Below are positions 42,224 through 52,895 of a stretch of DNA of 64,000 nt, in pieces; positions within the stretch are counted from its first letter, which is position 1, and each line of letters begins with the position of its first letter. The DNA comes from Diphasiastrum complanatum (Eukaryota; Streptophyta; Lycopodiopsida; Lycopodiales; Lycopodiaceae). Below the pieces are notes generated by a model. It searched no databases, was not told the DNA's origin, and saw only the letters and a program-made list of their open reading frames with translations. The DNA lies in assembly GCA_029204225.1 (NCBI GenBank), contig CM055102.1, forward strand, positions 37,938,585 to 38,002,584, given 5' to 3'. Made by a program: the position numbers and the translations under genes.

Positions 42224-42565
42224 CAATTAGAGATAAAATGGGATTTGCAGATTTCCATTGGTCCACGTTTGCTCTAAAACGTCATTGAAGGGCATTTGAA
42301 GTGCATTTGATGTAGGTTTGAAAATCTAGAGAGAGAACACGTGTTATTAGAAGCTTCTAGAGAGAGAACACATGTGTTTTTGGAAGATTCTAGAACGCGT
42401 GTGTTTTTAGAACTTCTAGAGAGAGAAACCAGGTATAAAACCATTAGGGGAGAGGAATGAGATCGTGCGAGAGACAGGAACGCGCAGATTTTTCAATTTT
42501 TAGGGTTTCCTTAGGGTTTTTTTTAGGGTTTTTATAGTTTTTGGATGAAAATAGCGATAATGTGA

Positions 42566-42568
<3 letters not shown>
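42224..42568. other. Spacer with telomere-like TTTAGGG stretch
   Basis: AGGGTTTCCTTAGGGTTTTT-type repeats at about 42503-42540 resemble degenerate Arabidopsis-type telomere repeats. GAGAGAGAAC(A)C(G/A)TGT(G)TTTT(T) strings are repeated three times at 42330-42430. No gene. Confidence 0.5.
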
Positions 42569-42647
<79 letters not shown>

Positions 42648-42923
42648 AGAAGAAGAAGAAGAAGAAGAAGCTTTATTTATGTCTTTTCCATGCCAAAAGG
42701 CTTATAAGACAGATAAAAGTACATGTCAAGGATGTGGTAACAGTGGGAGCATATATAAACATCTCCAAAAAGAAAACTATGCATAAAAAGGAACAACATA
42801 ACTTAATACTACAAATTGTCAATAAGTGGGAGCATAATAAATGCTAAATGTAAAATCATATCATTTGGCACTGCTGTTGAAAAAGGATGTGATACGAGCT
42901 GTAGCATGAGGTAATATTCCCCC
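42569..42923 (-). mobile_element. LINE fragment G: 3' end only
   Basis: (GA)n 42569-42644 and (AGA)n to about 42670, then the LINE 3' UTR with AATAAAG, GCC-TTTT-GGC hairpin core and the TACATGTC / TGTGGTAAC strings shared with copies A1 and B. It stops near 42923, before any ORF2 codons. A severely 5'-truncated insertion. Confidence 0.8.
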
Positions 42924-43935
42924 TTTCTACTTCTCCCCCTTTTAATAGGAAACCACACGAGTTTCCAAGGGGTGCATATCAGTCTAGATATGGCCTAGGA
43001 GAAGTTTCAAAGAAGAACTTCAAAAAATCTTGAAAGGCAAGAAATGTGTTGTATCAACGTAACCAAATATAGCTAATGTCCCAACACATTTTCGTGAATG
43101 TCTTGTCCAAAGATTTTCTTTGTTACCATTAAAGAGAATTGACCCATATAATCAGAAAAGGACTTATTGAATATTCAAGCAAGAGGAATGATATATTAGA
43201 AAACAATTTTGTTAGCCATTCATTGACATCGTCCAAGTCAACGGGTAATAAAAATTACCTTCCAAGGAATCACATGAAATCGGGTGAATTAGCATTAAGA
43301 AATTCACCATTATATTCTCTAAATAAAGAAATAGCTTATAGGGCTTCCGGTTTTGTAAATTTGAGATATCCATAAGCGGTGATGACCAATACCTCAAATT
43401 TCCGACAAAACACCCTTTTGTGACCATTAGTATTTGGCATCATTTAAGATTTACGGCCATACTATGGTCAACCCGATCCAGTTAGTTTCAAATCTCCGAT
43501 TTGGTATTGCCTGCGTCCCATACCACAGGTTCTTCCTCCACGAAGACCATCCACTTCCTGATCCAAACGTCCAGAAATCGATTGATTTCATTGGAATATA
43601 CTTGTCTCATAGAGATTTTTTCTTTTAAAAATCTCTAGATCTGACAAATGCCTCATAATGTTTGAGTCCAACATATCGGTACTATCAAAGTTCTCAAGAA
43701 TTCTTGCAAATTCCAACTTATAGTACAAATTCGCACTCAACGTTTTTCTTGATCCCTTGCTTAATCTTTTCGGTCACTATAAGGATGCCGTGAGTGACAG
43801 ATTCAGAAATGGGAAAGAATGATTGGGAATTGTAATCCAATAAAGAACAAATATGATTAAACTGTTTCAATTACAATTGCTCTACTGACGGGTTGAATTA
43901 ATTCAGTGCAAGGTAAAAATTGCATATAATCGCTT
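42924..43935. other. Unassigned sequence
   Basis: Two short plus-strand frames (43139-43375 and 43434-43628) have no recognisable domain and no homologue in the window. No terminal repeats seen. It may be the left part of the Ty3 relic that follows. Confidence 0.35.
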
Positions 43936-44130
43936 TTCAACCTTAGAGTTTTCTAGCTGAATCATTTTTTATCAAATTTGTTGGTTCTTAAAGATTGAAA
44001 AGAGCTTGATTGAATCATTTGATATGCCAATTTCAAAATCAAAGTTTCGAACAAGTTCTGCCCACCGGGCCTTTTACGACTGTTCAGACCTATTCAATTT
44101 AGAGTGTGATATGAGATATCAAATTGGCTT
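43936..44130 (-). pseudogene. Decayed Ty3 RNase H relic
   Basis: The minus-strand reading gives a shifted KARWAELVRNFDFEIGISND, which matches the RNase H block ARWAEL...FDF.I.Y of Ty3 elements. No flanking domain can be read with confidence. Confidence 0.5.
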
Positions 44131-44915
44131 CTTTTTTGGGTGACCAATAGTTTCTAAGTTATGAATTTTTTTTTTTCAATGGCTTATCAGTTTTGGGCTG
44201 TTTTGGTCGTGCAAACCCTTTATGAAACCACGACGATGGTGGAAGGGTGACACCATGGCCTAAAAATCGGAAATCTCGTGGACATAACTGTCCAATTTCC
44301 AATCGCCCATGCAGTAGTCAATTAATTGCATTTGATTATTGTGCTTTAGTTTGCCATTATTGAAGTTCCAAATACGGGTTAGAATTGGTCGGGTCTCCCA
44401 TGTCGGGTGAGGCCAATCGAATCTTAGGGTGAATACCACTATAAAATCCCTCACCAAGGATACGATAGCCAGCAAGCCGCAACAAAGCAACACAAGGGAA
44501 GCGGATGGTTGACAAACCAACACAACCAAACCTAGATCTTACTGATCTAGCCCCCAAGCTACTCGGTTCGATGGAAGGGTCACATAGACGATGATGATTC
44601 CTAGGAACAGGAAGGTAGCCTGAAAAGTAACTTCCCTAGCTTTAAGTTCTGAGGTCATAACTTGAATAAGGGGGGAAGAATCTCATGCCCACGACTGATC
44701 TCGGATTGTTTATCCCGTTAGAGGTCAGTAGGCCTACTTCGACCCATAAGTTAATTATGATTATGAGGGGTTTGGGGCCCTCGTGTGTATATGGTCATAA
44801 TTAATGGATGGAGGCCTAAACTCATGATGGTGGATTTTTATGGGTCTATTAGTGAGTCATAGGGGAATTGGATGATGTGGCCCAGATAGGCTGCACAAGT
44901 GTCCCCAGCAAGGTG
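44131..44915. other. Unassigned sequence, possibly old LTR material
   Basis: Contains CTATAAAATCCCTCACC near 44440 (TATA-like) and a diverged foldback of CATAATTAA / TTAATTATG around 44753-44800. No gene or complete element seen. Confidence 0.35.
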
Positions 44916-44919
44916 TCAC

Positions 44920-46372
<1,453 letters not shown>

Positions 46373-46733
46373 TTTCGGGAGTCTAAAAATGGCCCATCTT
46401 ACTACAGCTCATTCTTTCGGGAGTCTGACAATGTCCCATCTTACTACAGGTCATGGCCCGCTGTTGCGCAGGATCGAGAGACAGATGATAGATTTTGAGC
46501 GCAGACAGAATGTTTTCAGGGTGAGTATGATGAATTTTTGCTGGAACCGCTCACATGGCGGGTGTGGTGGGCAAATCCGCCCCTAATATCACTGCTCTTG
46601 CCACTTGCATCCTTGCTCAAGATTGTTCCGCTTCGGCCTGTGAGTGGAACTGGAGCAGTTGGTCTCTTATGCACACAAAGACATGCAACATGCTTAGTGT
46701 TCCCCCACTCAACATGTTGGTTTATTGCACCAC

Positions 46734-47236
46734 AGTTACGAATGGAGCCACAACTGATCTAGAGCTAAGCTATGAAAGCATCACATAAGCAAGACTTAAG
46801 CAAAGCAGCACATAAGCAAGACTTAGCCCTAGAAAGCGGGAAAGAGAGAGATTAAGGAGACTAAAGAGAGAGATCAATATCATCAGCTGAATAACAAATG
46901 ACACAGTTTCCCTACTTATAGCCAAGAGGAAGCCCTAAAAGGAAGCTTCCGGTGGCTAGGGCCCAACTGGGAGGGATAATAGTGCGCCTTCTTTGAGATT
47001 AAGGAGACTAAAGAGAGAGATCAATATCATCAGCTGAATAACAAATGACACAGTTTCCCTACTTATAGCCAAGAGGAAGCCCTAAAAGGAAGCTTCCGGT
47101 GGCTAGGGCCCAACTGGGAGGGATAATAGTGCGCCCTCCAAGAAGGCCCCCACTCTCCAGTCATATGTCCAAATGGCCTAATAATGAATAATAAGGCCAA
47201 AGGCCAACCATATAGTCTAAGTGTCACTAATGAAAC
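46734..47236 (-). repeat. 3' LTR of element C, internally duplicated and truncated
   Basis: Starts AGTTACGAATGG. A 147-bp segment (from ATTAAGGAGACTAAAG at 46851 to about 46997) is repeated at 46998-47140. The LTR stops at about 47236 (GTCACTAATGA), so about 110 bp and the polypurine tract are missing; the chromodomain remnant follows directly. Confidence 0.88.
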
Positions 47237-47445
47237 AAGTGCAGCAAGAGCACGATCCTGATCCGCAAGTGATGGTGTATGATAAAAGACATCAATAGGC
47301 TCCCATGTGGCCTCCTCAACAGGACGACCATCCAACTGGACCAAAAACTGAATCTGCCGACAGCATCGACTATCGTGAAGGCGAACCTGGTGAATGGCAG
47401 CTGGTAAGAAAGGGAACAGCTCAGGATCAACATCATGGTGACGAA
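47237..47445 (-). pseudogene. Element C chromodomain-region remnant
   Basis: Minus strand: ELFPFLPAAIHQVRLHDSRC, QIQFLVQLDGRPVEEATWEP, IDVFYHTPSLADQDRALAAL. This is the same C-terminal block as in B2 and D, with the chromodomain Trp and acidic positions recognisable. The integrase C-terminal fold that precedes it in D is missing. Confidence 0.85.
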
Positions 47446-47477
47446 GGGAACATCTCGGCCGCGTCATCTGAAACCAA

Positions 47478-48165
47478 GCAATATGGAACAACCAGGAATG
47501 CCAAGGAACCAGAAGAAGATCAAGCAGCAACCAGGAATGCCAAGGTATCCGTAATGCCCAAGATAGTAGAGGATCAGCCCAAAAGATAGGGACATCATAC
47601 CAAGGTATCCAAAAAGCCCGAGAAGGTAGAACTGCATCAGCAACGGGAAGCCAATAAGGAAACTGGAAAAGAGATGGACACTCATCGCGAATAGCCGCAT
47701 CATACACGTAACCATCAACCATATATGCAAACTCAATGATATAGGTGCCCCAAGAAAAGATAGCAGCATCGGAAGACGAACACCAAGGAGTAGGAACATA
47801 AGCAGGATGACAGGCACGCTGTAATAGCATGGAAAAGCAAGCAATATGCTAGGAAACATGGATCATAAAGAGATCATCCTGACAAAGGATAGCTAAAATG
47901 GAGAAACGTGCACCAGCATGGTCAAAAGCCCAAGGTATGCATAAGGCCCATGAATGAGAAGTAGGAATGGCACACGGTACCTTCAAGGCCCCTATCACGA
48001 CAAGAGCAGCATGCCAAAAGCTCCAGAAGGTCCAAGAAATCAATGCATCATCTAAAAAAACATGATGCATAAAAACAATAGCAACAAATCTAGAAACAGT
48101 AGAGGCCTCAACTGAAAAACTGTAGCCAAAAAACTCATCCAGAAAGACCTCACATGGACATACCA
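47478..48165 (-). other. Filler segment of element C (shared with D)
   Basis: Same sequence as 23410-24045 (+), about 3 percent different. The open frame has a TAG at about 47850 where D has TGG. It contains CCAAGGTATCC motifs and a short direct repeat (AACCAGGAATGCCAAGG twice, about 47490 and 47530). Confidence 0.85.
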
Positions 48166-48172
48166 ATCCATC

Positions 48173-49171
48173 TTAGGATACACCAAAAACGGATGGAGAA
48201 TCGGATGACCCATCGGAACTGGCCGCAAGACGAGGAGACGAAGGGACAATGCAAGGAGCTGGAACAGAAGGGGCAGGTGTAGGGCTGGACATAGCGGGAA
48301 AAGATGAAGCAAAAGGACGGGGTCGGGAGAAGCGGGAAGGAAGGGTGTCAGAGTACTTGTGCTGTAAAGTACTGGCAAGAGACATCGCCTCAACTAGTGT
48401 GGGAGGACGGAAGGAAAAAACATCGTAATGTAAGGCACCACGAATACCAGCAATATAACGAGAAATAAGCTTAGTGGCCGGTAGATCTGTGAAAAAATAA
48501 GAAAGCTCCATAAATTGATCTGTATAAAAAGCAAGGTCACTGGTCTGAGTGAGACTACAGAATGTATCACATTGGCGGTCGAGCCACTGAGGATCAATCA
48601 TAGCATGACGGAGGTCACGGCGAAAGCTATGCCATATATGGAGCCCTTCCCGATCAGGATCAACTCGATAAACTCGCCACCACGTGGCGGCGCGTCCATC
48701 TAAGTGTAAAGCAGCCAACTGGATCTTCTGAGGATTAGTCTTAGGGTAGATCTGAAAATATGTGTCAAGCTTAGCAAACCAATTCTCTAATAAGTTCCCC
48801 TCAGAGGAACCGGAATAGGTAGCAAGCTGTACCTTATCACGAAAGTCTCGAGCAAAGAGTGGCTCAGGAAGTGGGGGACGTGGAAAGAAACCAGGAGGTG
48901 GGTTAGGTGGAATGAACGGTCCACCACCAGGTTGACTAATAGAAGAAGATGGAAATCCAAAAGGAGGGGGGGTCCCAAATGAAGGAAAGACAGGAGCTTT
49001 TCCAGGACCATGAGGCTGCTGTAAAGAATCAATATGTGACTGCATAGTAGCAAAGCCGGTCATAATTGTATCGAAACGAAGAATGAGGCCATAAAGGGTA
49101 TCATCCATGCGCCGAAACTGATCGGATAAGTTTTCCTGAACAGTTTCACTCGAGGTAGGTGAATGTGCCAT
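48173..49171 (-). CDS. Intact Gag of element C
   Basis: 332 codons, start MAHSPTSSETVQENLSDQFR, no internal stop. A Pro/Gly-rich N-terminal part (FPSFGTPPPFGFPSSS, residues about 65-105) precedes the capsid core of the Retrotrans_gag family at about 125-255 (NLLENWFAKLDTYFQIYPKT, LHLDGRAATWWRVYR, DPQWLDRQCDTFCSLTQTSD, LISRYIAGIRGALHYDVFSF). The last approximately 60 residues are Ser/Pro-rich. It ends before the zinc knuckle present in B2 (CFRCKSPNHFARDC), because the filler joins there. As the only intact Gag in the window it could in principle still form particles, but lacking the knuckle its RNA binding is doubtful. Confidence 0.9.
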   Translation of the reverse strand: MAHSPTSSETVQENLSDQFRRMDDTLYGLILRFDTIMTGFATMQSHIDSLQQPHGPGKAPVFPSFGTPPPFGFPSSSISQPGGGPFIPPNPPPGFFPRPPLPEPLFARDFRDKVQLATYSGSSEGNLLENWFAKLDTYFQIYPKTNPQKIQLAALHLDGRAATWWRVYRVDPDREGLHIWHSFRRDLRHAMIDPQWLDRQCDTFCSLTQTSDLAFYTDQFMELSYFFTDLPATKLISRYIAGIRGALHYDVFSFRPPTLVEAMSLASTLQHKYSDTLPSRFSRPRPFASSFPAMSSPTPAPSVPAPCIVPSSPRLAASSDGSSDSPSVFGVS

Positions 49172-49299
49172 AATGATAGTGGAAGGAATAGACGAAACCT
49201 TGAGGGAGCGGACTCTTGTCGTCGCCCCAAATTAGTCTATTAAAACCAATATTATCACAACTAAGAAAGGGCATCAATTAACAAATGGAAAAAGTGAAA

Positions 49300-50040
49300 A
49301 TGAAGGCTGTAAAAATGCGCTGGACAGCCAGGAGGAAAATGTCAAATTGGAATATCAAACGGAGTCGGAATTCCGTGAAATGTGGTTGAGGATGAGCGCT
49401 GGAGAGCCTTTTGATAAACTGTGAAAGATGGCTAGAAACGGATAAAATAATAGGCGAAAGTGACAAGTTGGAAGGGCTGGGGCAGAACAGGCTGCAGGTT
49501 TTTGGCAATTTGGAATAGCAAACGATTACGGAATTGGGTGATTTTTGGATAAGAGGCTAAAGAGAGAGAGAGAGAGCTGAAGATCCAAGCTGAAAATGGG
49601 TGCTGGGCAGCAGCTAATAAGATCCACAAATGTCCTGCAACATGATGGAAAAACCGTTGAAAATGGCTATGAAGTAGGGCGCTGGACAGCTTCCAAACAA
49701 TCAGCAAAATGGACAGCAAATCGGTGGAGAAATCCGTCGAAGATGGCAACGTACTAGGGCGCTGGGCAGTAGCTACAAAAATCTGCACATAACCTGAAAA
49801 AAAATGGAGAAAACCGCTGAAAATGGTGATGAAGTAGGGGGCTGGACAGCCTCCAATCAAGCCACGAAATGGGCAGCAAATCGGTGGAGAAAATCGACGA
49901 AAGTGACAAGGTAGTAGGGCGCTGGCCAGCCTCTAGCAAATCTAGAAAAACGATGGAAATTTGATGAAAAAATCGACGAAAGTGATGGGTTAGTAGGGCG
50001 CTGGACAGCCTCTACTAAATCTGAAAAAGTAGTGCACAGG
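49300..50040. repeat. Leader tandem repeats of element C, 80-bp period
   Basis: The core TAGGGCGCTGGACAGCCTC (variants GGGCAG, GGCCAG) recurs with its GCTGG at 49601, 49681, 49761, 49841, 49921 and 50000, i.e. 80, 80, 80, 80, 79 bp. Older units are at about 49320, 49398 and 49476, with one gap near 49555 where a (GA) run sits. Between cores a CGGTGGAGAAATCGACGAAAGT-type segment is conserved. Located between PBS and Gag. Confidence 0.93.
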
Positions 50041-50045
50041 AAAGT

Positions 50046-50057
50046 GCTCTGATACCA
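50046..50057 (-). promoter_or_regulatory. Primer-binding site of element C
   Basis: Element-strand TGGTATCAGAGC, a perfect 12-base match to the initiator Met-tRNA complement, with no gap to the LTR at 50058. Confidence 0.93.
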
Positions 50058-50499
50058 AGTTACGAATGGAGCCACAGCTGATCTAGAGCTAAGCTATGAA
50101 AGCATCACATAAGCAAGACTTAAGCTATGAAAGCAGCACATAAACAAGACTTAGCCCTAGAAAGCAGGAAAGAGAGAGATTAAGGAGACTAAAGAGAGAG
50201 CACAATATCATCAGCTGAATAACAAATGACACAGTTTCCCTACTTATAGCCAAGAGGAAGCCCTAAAAGGAAGCTTCCGGTGGCTAGGGCCCAACTGGGA
50301 GGGATAATAGTGCGCCCTCCAAGAAGGCCCCCACTCTCCAATCATATGTCCAAATGGCCTAATAATGAATAATAAGGCCAAAGGCCAACCATATAGTCTA
50401 AGTGTCACTAATAAATAAAAAGGGCCCAAGGCCTGCTTATGCAATAGGTAAAGTAAATGTAAATGGACACAGCGAATGTAATGAGCCAAGTCCATAACT
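50058..50499 (-). repeat. 5' LTR of element C
   Basis: 442 bp, AGTTACGAATGG...GTCCATAACT, followed by accac. Full length, unlike its partner. Confidence 0.93.
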
Positions 50500-51109
50500 A
50501 CCACCAACTTGAGGCTAGTCAGGCACATGCAGAGAGATGGTACACCTAGGCAGGTGAATCTCGAGGAGTGCCTTAGATCCTTAGATATTGCAGCAGGCCA
50601 TCCACACACAGAGGCTACGGTTGATGATGAGAGATTTTCAGAGTATCATCGGGAGCTTGCACGCCATGATAGGAGATAGCGCAAGACCACTAGATCCATG
50701 GTCGATGCAGAGGATGCAAGAGAGGGGAGTGAGGATGAGGCTGAGGGGGGATTGGATGAGGAGGATGAGGCCTTGGATGACGAGATGGAGATGGACATTG
50801 GAGATGATGTGGGGTAGGTAGATCCGGATACCGAGACACAAGTCGAGCTTGCATCACCTATATGCAGAAAAAGGGGGGGGGGGGTAGGCGTATAAGTACG
50901 CCTGATGGATTTACATGTCGAGCCAGAGTCAACAGCATCACAAGCAAAGGGAGCAGCGGCCCACGGTGAGGCCCTGGTAGACCTAGAGGCAGAGGTAGAG
51001 GTTTAGGGATACAACCGCACATACATGAGGATGATTCCTTATCTTTGTACTCGTCTACCAGTGATGTGAGGAGGAATCCCCATCTAATCGTGATGCCAAA
51101 TTTTCTGCA

Positions 51110-51183
51110 GCGTTCCGATCCAAAACGTTGCTAAATTCCAGAACCGTTCCGGAACTCTCATTCCGGAAGGGGATGCAACTTCG
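51110..51183. repeat. Subterminal repeats and right end of hAT 3
   Basis: GTTCCG, GAACCGTTCCGGAAC and TTCCGGAA in 70 bp, then the end GGGGATGCAACTTCG. The dyad GTTCCGGAAC is the same motif used by the element at 27040-27860. Confidence 0.75.
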
Positions 51184-51782
51184 ATATCGTTATATTTGGT
51201 GGCTAGTGCCCATGTCAACTCTACAACATAACTCTCCCCTCAAACAAAACATCTTTCCCATCAACAAAGCAACACACTTCTGATCCTCATATGACATGAT
51301 AGTATGGAGTGTGACAAGGTGATCGAGAAGTAGGTATTAAGTATAAAAGCTCTTTACCATACATTTTGTGCACGCCCCACACAATTCATTGTGTTTTAGC
51401 ACATTGTTTTTATTAGATTTTGCCCCCCCTATTGTTTGTCTCTTTCAAGTTTCCACCTATATATGGATGATTGATTGCGTTGATGTTGTTTGGAGTAGTT
51501 GCATTTCACTATTCTACGAGTACTGTCTATTAAGCTAATGTGAAATGGTACAAATCATTGATTAGGGTTTCATTGAATAGTCTATTTCTTTTGATTAAGC
51601 TTCAAGAAGCATGCTAACATTTGATAAATGCAAGCTAACGATGCTCTAGTCGTAAGTCTTTCCTATTAGTTTCAATAAATTTAGGGTTTTTAGATTAATA
51701 TAGTAAAATCAGACTTTTACTATACAATAGCAAAAGTCTGATTTTACTATATTAAATATTTGATTTATCTTCTAATCTAAGG
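51184..51782. other. AT-rich sequence upstream of the AAR2-like exons
   Basis: No exon I can support. It contains the long palindrome at 51697-51753. It may be an intron of the AAR2-like gene. Confidence 0.4.
51697..51753. repeat. Perfect 22-bp inverted repeat, 13-base loop
   Basis: Arms 51697-51718 and 51732-51753 (AATATAGTAAAATCAGACTT and TT, with exact complement). One arm plus loop recurs, slightly changed, at about 56364-56395 in an intron of the AAR2-like gene. It could be a very small foldback element or MITE relic. Confidence 0.9.
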
Positions 51783-51993
51783 GCTCAATGCTTTAACTTT
51801 GGTGGCACCTCATCTTGTAAAATTCGGGTTCTCCATCTCCGTTTTTCTAGTACTTATGGCCATTTCAAAAACTTCCTTTAAAGCTCAGAATTCATTTCTA
51901 ATAAAATAGTCCACCGAAGTTTCTAGTACATGGAATTTCCTTTTTATGCCGATTGTGATAGAAAAACATAACTAGATAAAATATGATGGTTTT
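51783..51993. repeat. Direct repeat flanking hAT 2, left copy
   Basis: Matches 55541-55778 over its length, from GGCTCAATGCTTTAACTTTG to GATGGTTTTGTAC, with few changes and a 24-bp shorter segment (TTAGATTTTCTATTGAAACA lost between ACTAGA repeats). Confidence 0.92.
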
Positions 51994-51999
51994 GTACCA

Positions 52000-52100
52000 T
52001 AGTACCCCTTGGTACCGTTGGTATGGTACCGTCGGTACCATATCAGTAGTACTGCCGGTACGGTACCGCCTTGGGATCCGCGGTACCAGGGCGGTACCAT
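52000..52100. repeat. GGTACC subterminal repeats of hAT 2
   Basis: About ten GGTACC / GTACCG cores within 100 bp. The right end has only one or two (GGTACC at 55529), so the two ends are asymmetric. Confidence 0.85.
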
Positions 52101-52550
52101 TTTTAATATTTTTTTTATTTTTTAATATATTTAATAATTTTTTTTGCCTATTACTTACCAAAAAAGGACAAAAAAATGGAAAAAAAAAAGGGGTACTGGG
52201 TGTAAAAAAAAAGGGTACAGTACATGGTGCAGGGGACTGGTGCAGTGGCACATGGGCACTGTGGGTGAGCAGACCATGGGGCCAATGGGAGACCAACACA
52301 GGGGGGAGCATCACATGGGGGCAGGTACAGAGGCACATGGATGGATGATGGGGATCCACATGGCCGATCAGGCTGTGGGGATAAATAGGCACTCACAATG
52401 CCATTGTGGTCGGCATTTTCAGAGGCTGTGAGAGAGCTAGTGATAGACAATGAGAGAGCAAGCGAGAGGCGGTGACAGGCTGTTTGAGAGCCAGGGTGCT
52501 GTGAGAGGGTGTTCAAGGACCAGGGTGCTGTGAGGAGAAGGTCGATCGAG

Positions 52551-52895
52551 ATGGCAGAGCGCATACCATCGAAGCCCGAGGGCGAAGCCAGGAGGAAGCC
52601 TGAGGAAGATATCTGAAGGCACAATGAGAGACATCGGAAGCAAGAGGCAGATATCCGAGAGATGCTGCGACAGACTCGGCAGAGAAATCCGGAACTGGAG
52701 CCACCCGCCCCCGCTGTGGATCCTGTCCCCGCTGTCGAGCTGGATCTGGATGAGCAGATCGGAAGGAATTTCACACGACGGCAGCTCATCATGGTCAGGG
52801 AAAGGGTGGCCAGACGTCGGGCTAACCAGGAGGCAGAGCAAGAGCGACAAAACAATGCACCGGATGAGGGCGAGGAGTCCGTGGAGGTTCATTGA
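52551..52895 (+). pseudogene. Second, convergent frame in hAT 2 (basic coiled-coil-like)
   Basis: Starts MAERIPSKPEGEARRKPEED, has one TGA (about 52611), then RHNERHRKQEADIREMLRQT, EPPAPAVDPVPAVELDLDEQ, RNFTRRQLIMVRERVARRRA, EQERQNNAPDEGEESVEVH-stop. It is rich in Arg/Glu with heptad-like spacing and reads toward the transposase. I do not recognise a family. Accessory frames are usual in PIF/Harbinger and MULE elements but less so in hAT. It could equally be a captured fragment. Confidence 0.45.

Larger units (their letters stand above)
41100..42258 (-). pseudogene. Probable LINE ORF1 remnant, split by a solo LTR
   Basis: Minus-strand frame: a low-complexity acidic/alanine part (DDIPPLAALATAVDTPLAAL, LADETSILYNVA), serine run, then a coiled coil (MRADLRFLKQELSQMKEVMV, LLKEKNLLQSPSDQ). 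On the other side of the solo LTR comes KIEQHKDSWAAVLKKGT and ERSRSRRSITLGFAGYP. Coiled coil, then SWAAVLKKG, then Arg-rich RRSI is the usual order in LINE ORF1 RNA-binding proteins, but no domain is complete, so this is inference. The serine and leucine runs at the start come from the CT microsatellite. Confidence 0.5.
38456..42260 (-). mobile_element. LINE copy B with ORF1 remnant
   Basis: Minus strand: (CT)n tail (38456-38490), AATAAA and TGCC-TTTT-GGCA hairpin in the 3' UTR, ORF2 C-terminus and RT (38935-40980), remnant of the endonuclease-RT linker (to about 41099), then ORF1-like sequence (41100-42258) interrupted by a solo LTR of family A. The endonuclease is missing, apparently by an internal deletion joining ORF1 to ORF2. 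The 5' side is another (CT)n tract (42166-42220). Confidence 0.8.
46734..50499 (-). mobile_element. Ty3 element C, Gag-only non-autonomous (TR-GAG-like)
   Basis: LTRs 46734-47236 (inner part deleted) and 50058-50499, with a perfect 5-bp duplication accac (46729-46733 and 50500-50504). Minus-strand order: PBS, leader with 80-bp tandem repeats, intact Gag, filler segment, remnant of the chromodomain region, truncated 3' LTR. There is no protease, RT, RNase H or integrase core. LTR ends are AGTTA...TAACT. It inserted into hAT transposase 3. This layout matches what is described in plants as terminal-repeat retrotransposons with a Gag domain. Confidence 0.9.
46390..50980 (+). pseudogene. hAT transposase 3, C-terminal part (interrupted)
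   Basis: Before the Ty3 insertion: LTWRVWW, then one frame over GKSAPNITALATCILAQDCS, ACEWNWSSWSLMHTKT, PPLNMLVYCTT. After it: NLRLVRHMQRDGTPRQVNLE, ECLRSLDIAAGHPHTEATVD, RFSEYHRELARHDRR-stop, then a long acidic tail (GSEDEAEGG, DEEDEALDDEMEMDIGDDVG). This is the hAT dimerisation domain (WW...A..IL.....ACE.NWS...N.L....LVY...NLRL) cut by element C between the Tyr-Cys-Thr-Thr and Asn-Leu-Arg-Leu. Frameshift at the WW motif and stops in the tail. Confidence 0.85.
46373..51183 (+). mobile_element. hAT transposon 3, 3' half, split by Ty3 element C
   Basis: Transposase C-terminus at 46390-46728 and 50505-50980 with Ty3 C inserted between. Subterminal zone with GTTCCGGAAC repeats at 51110-51180. 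The right end read in reverse complement is CGAAGTTGCATCCCCTTCCG, similar to the hAT 1 end. The 5' half is missing: LINE C starts at 46372. A partial tandem duplication of about 40 bp (TTTCGGGAGTCT...CATCTTACTACAG) lies at 46375-46447. Confidence 0.8.

Noticed and set aside
49300-50040. 80-bp periodic array as a CRISPR array
   Set aside because: Units are continuous tandem repeats without unique spacers, in a plant retrotransposon leader.
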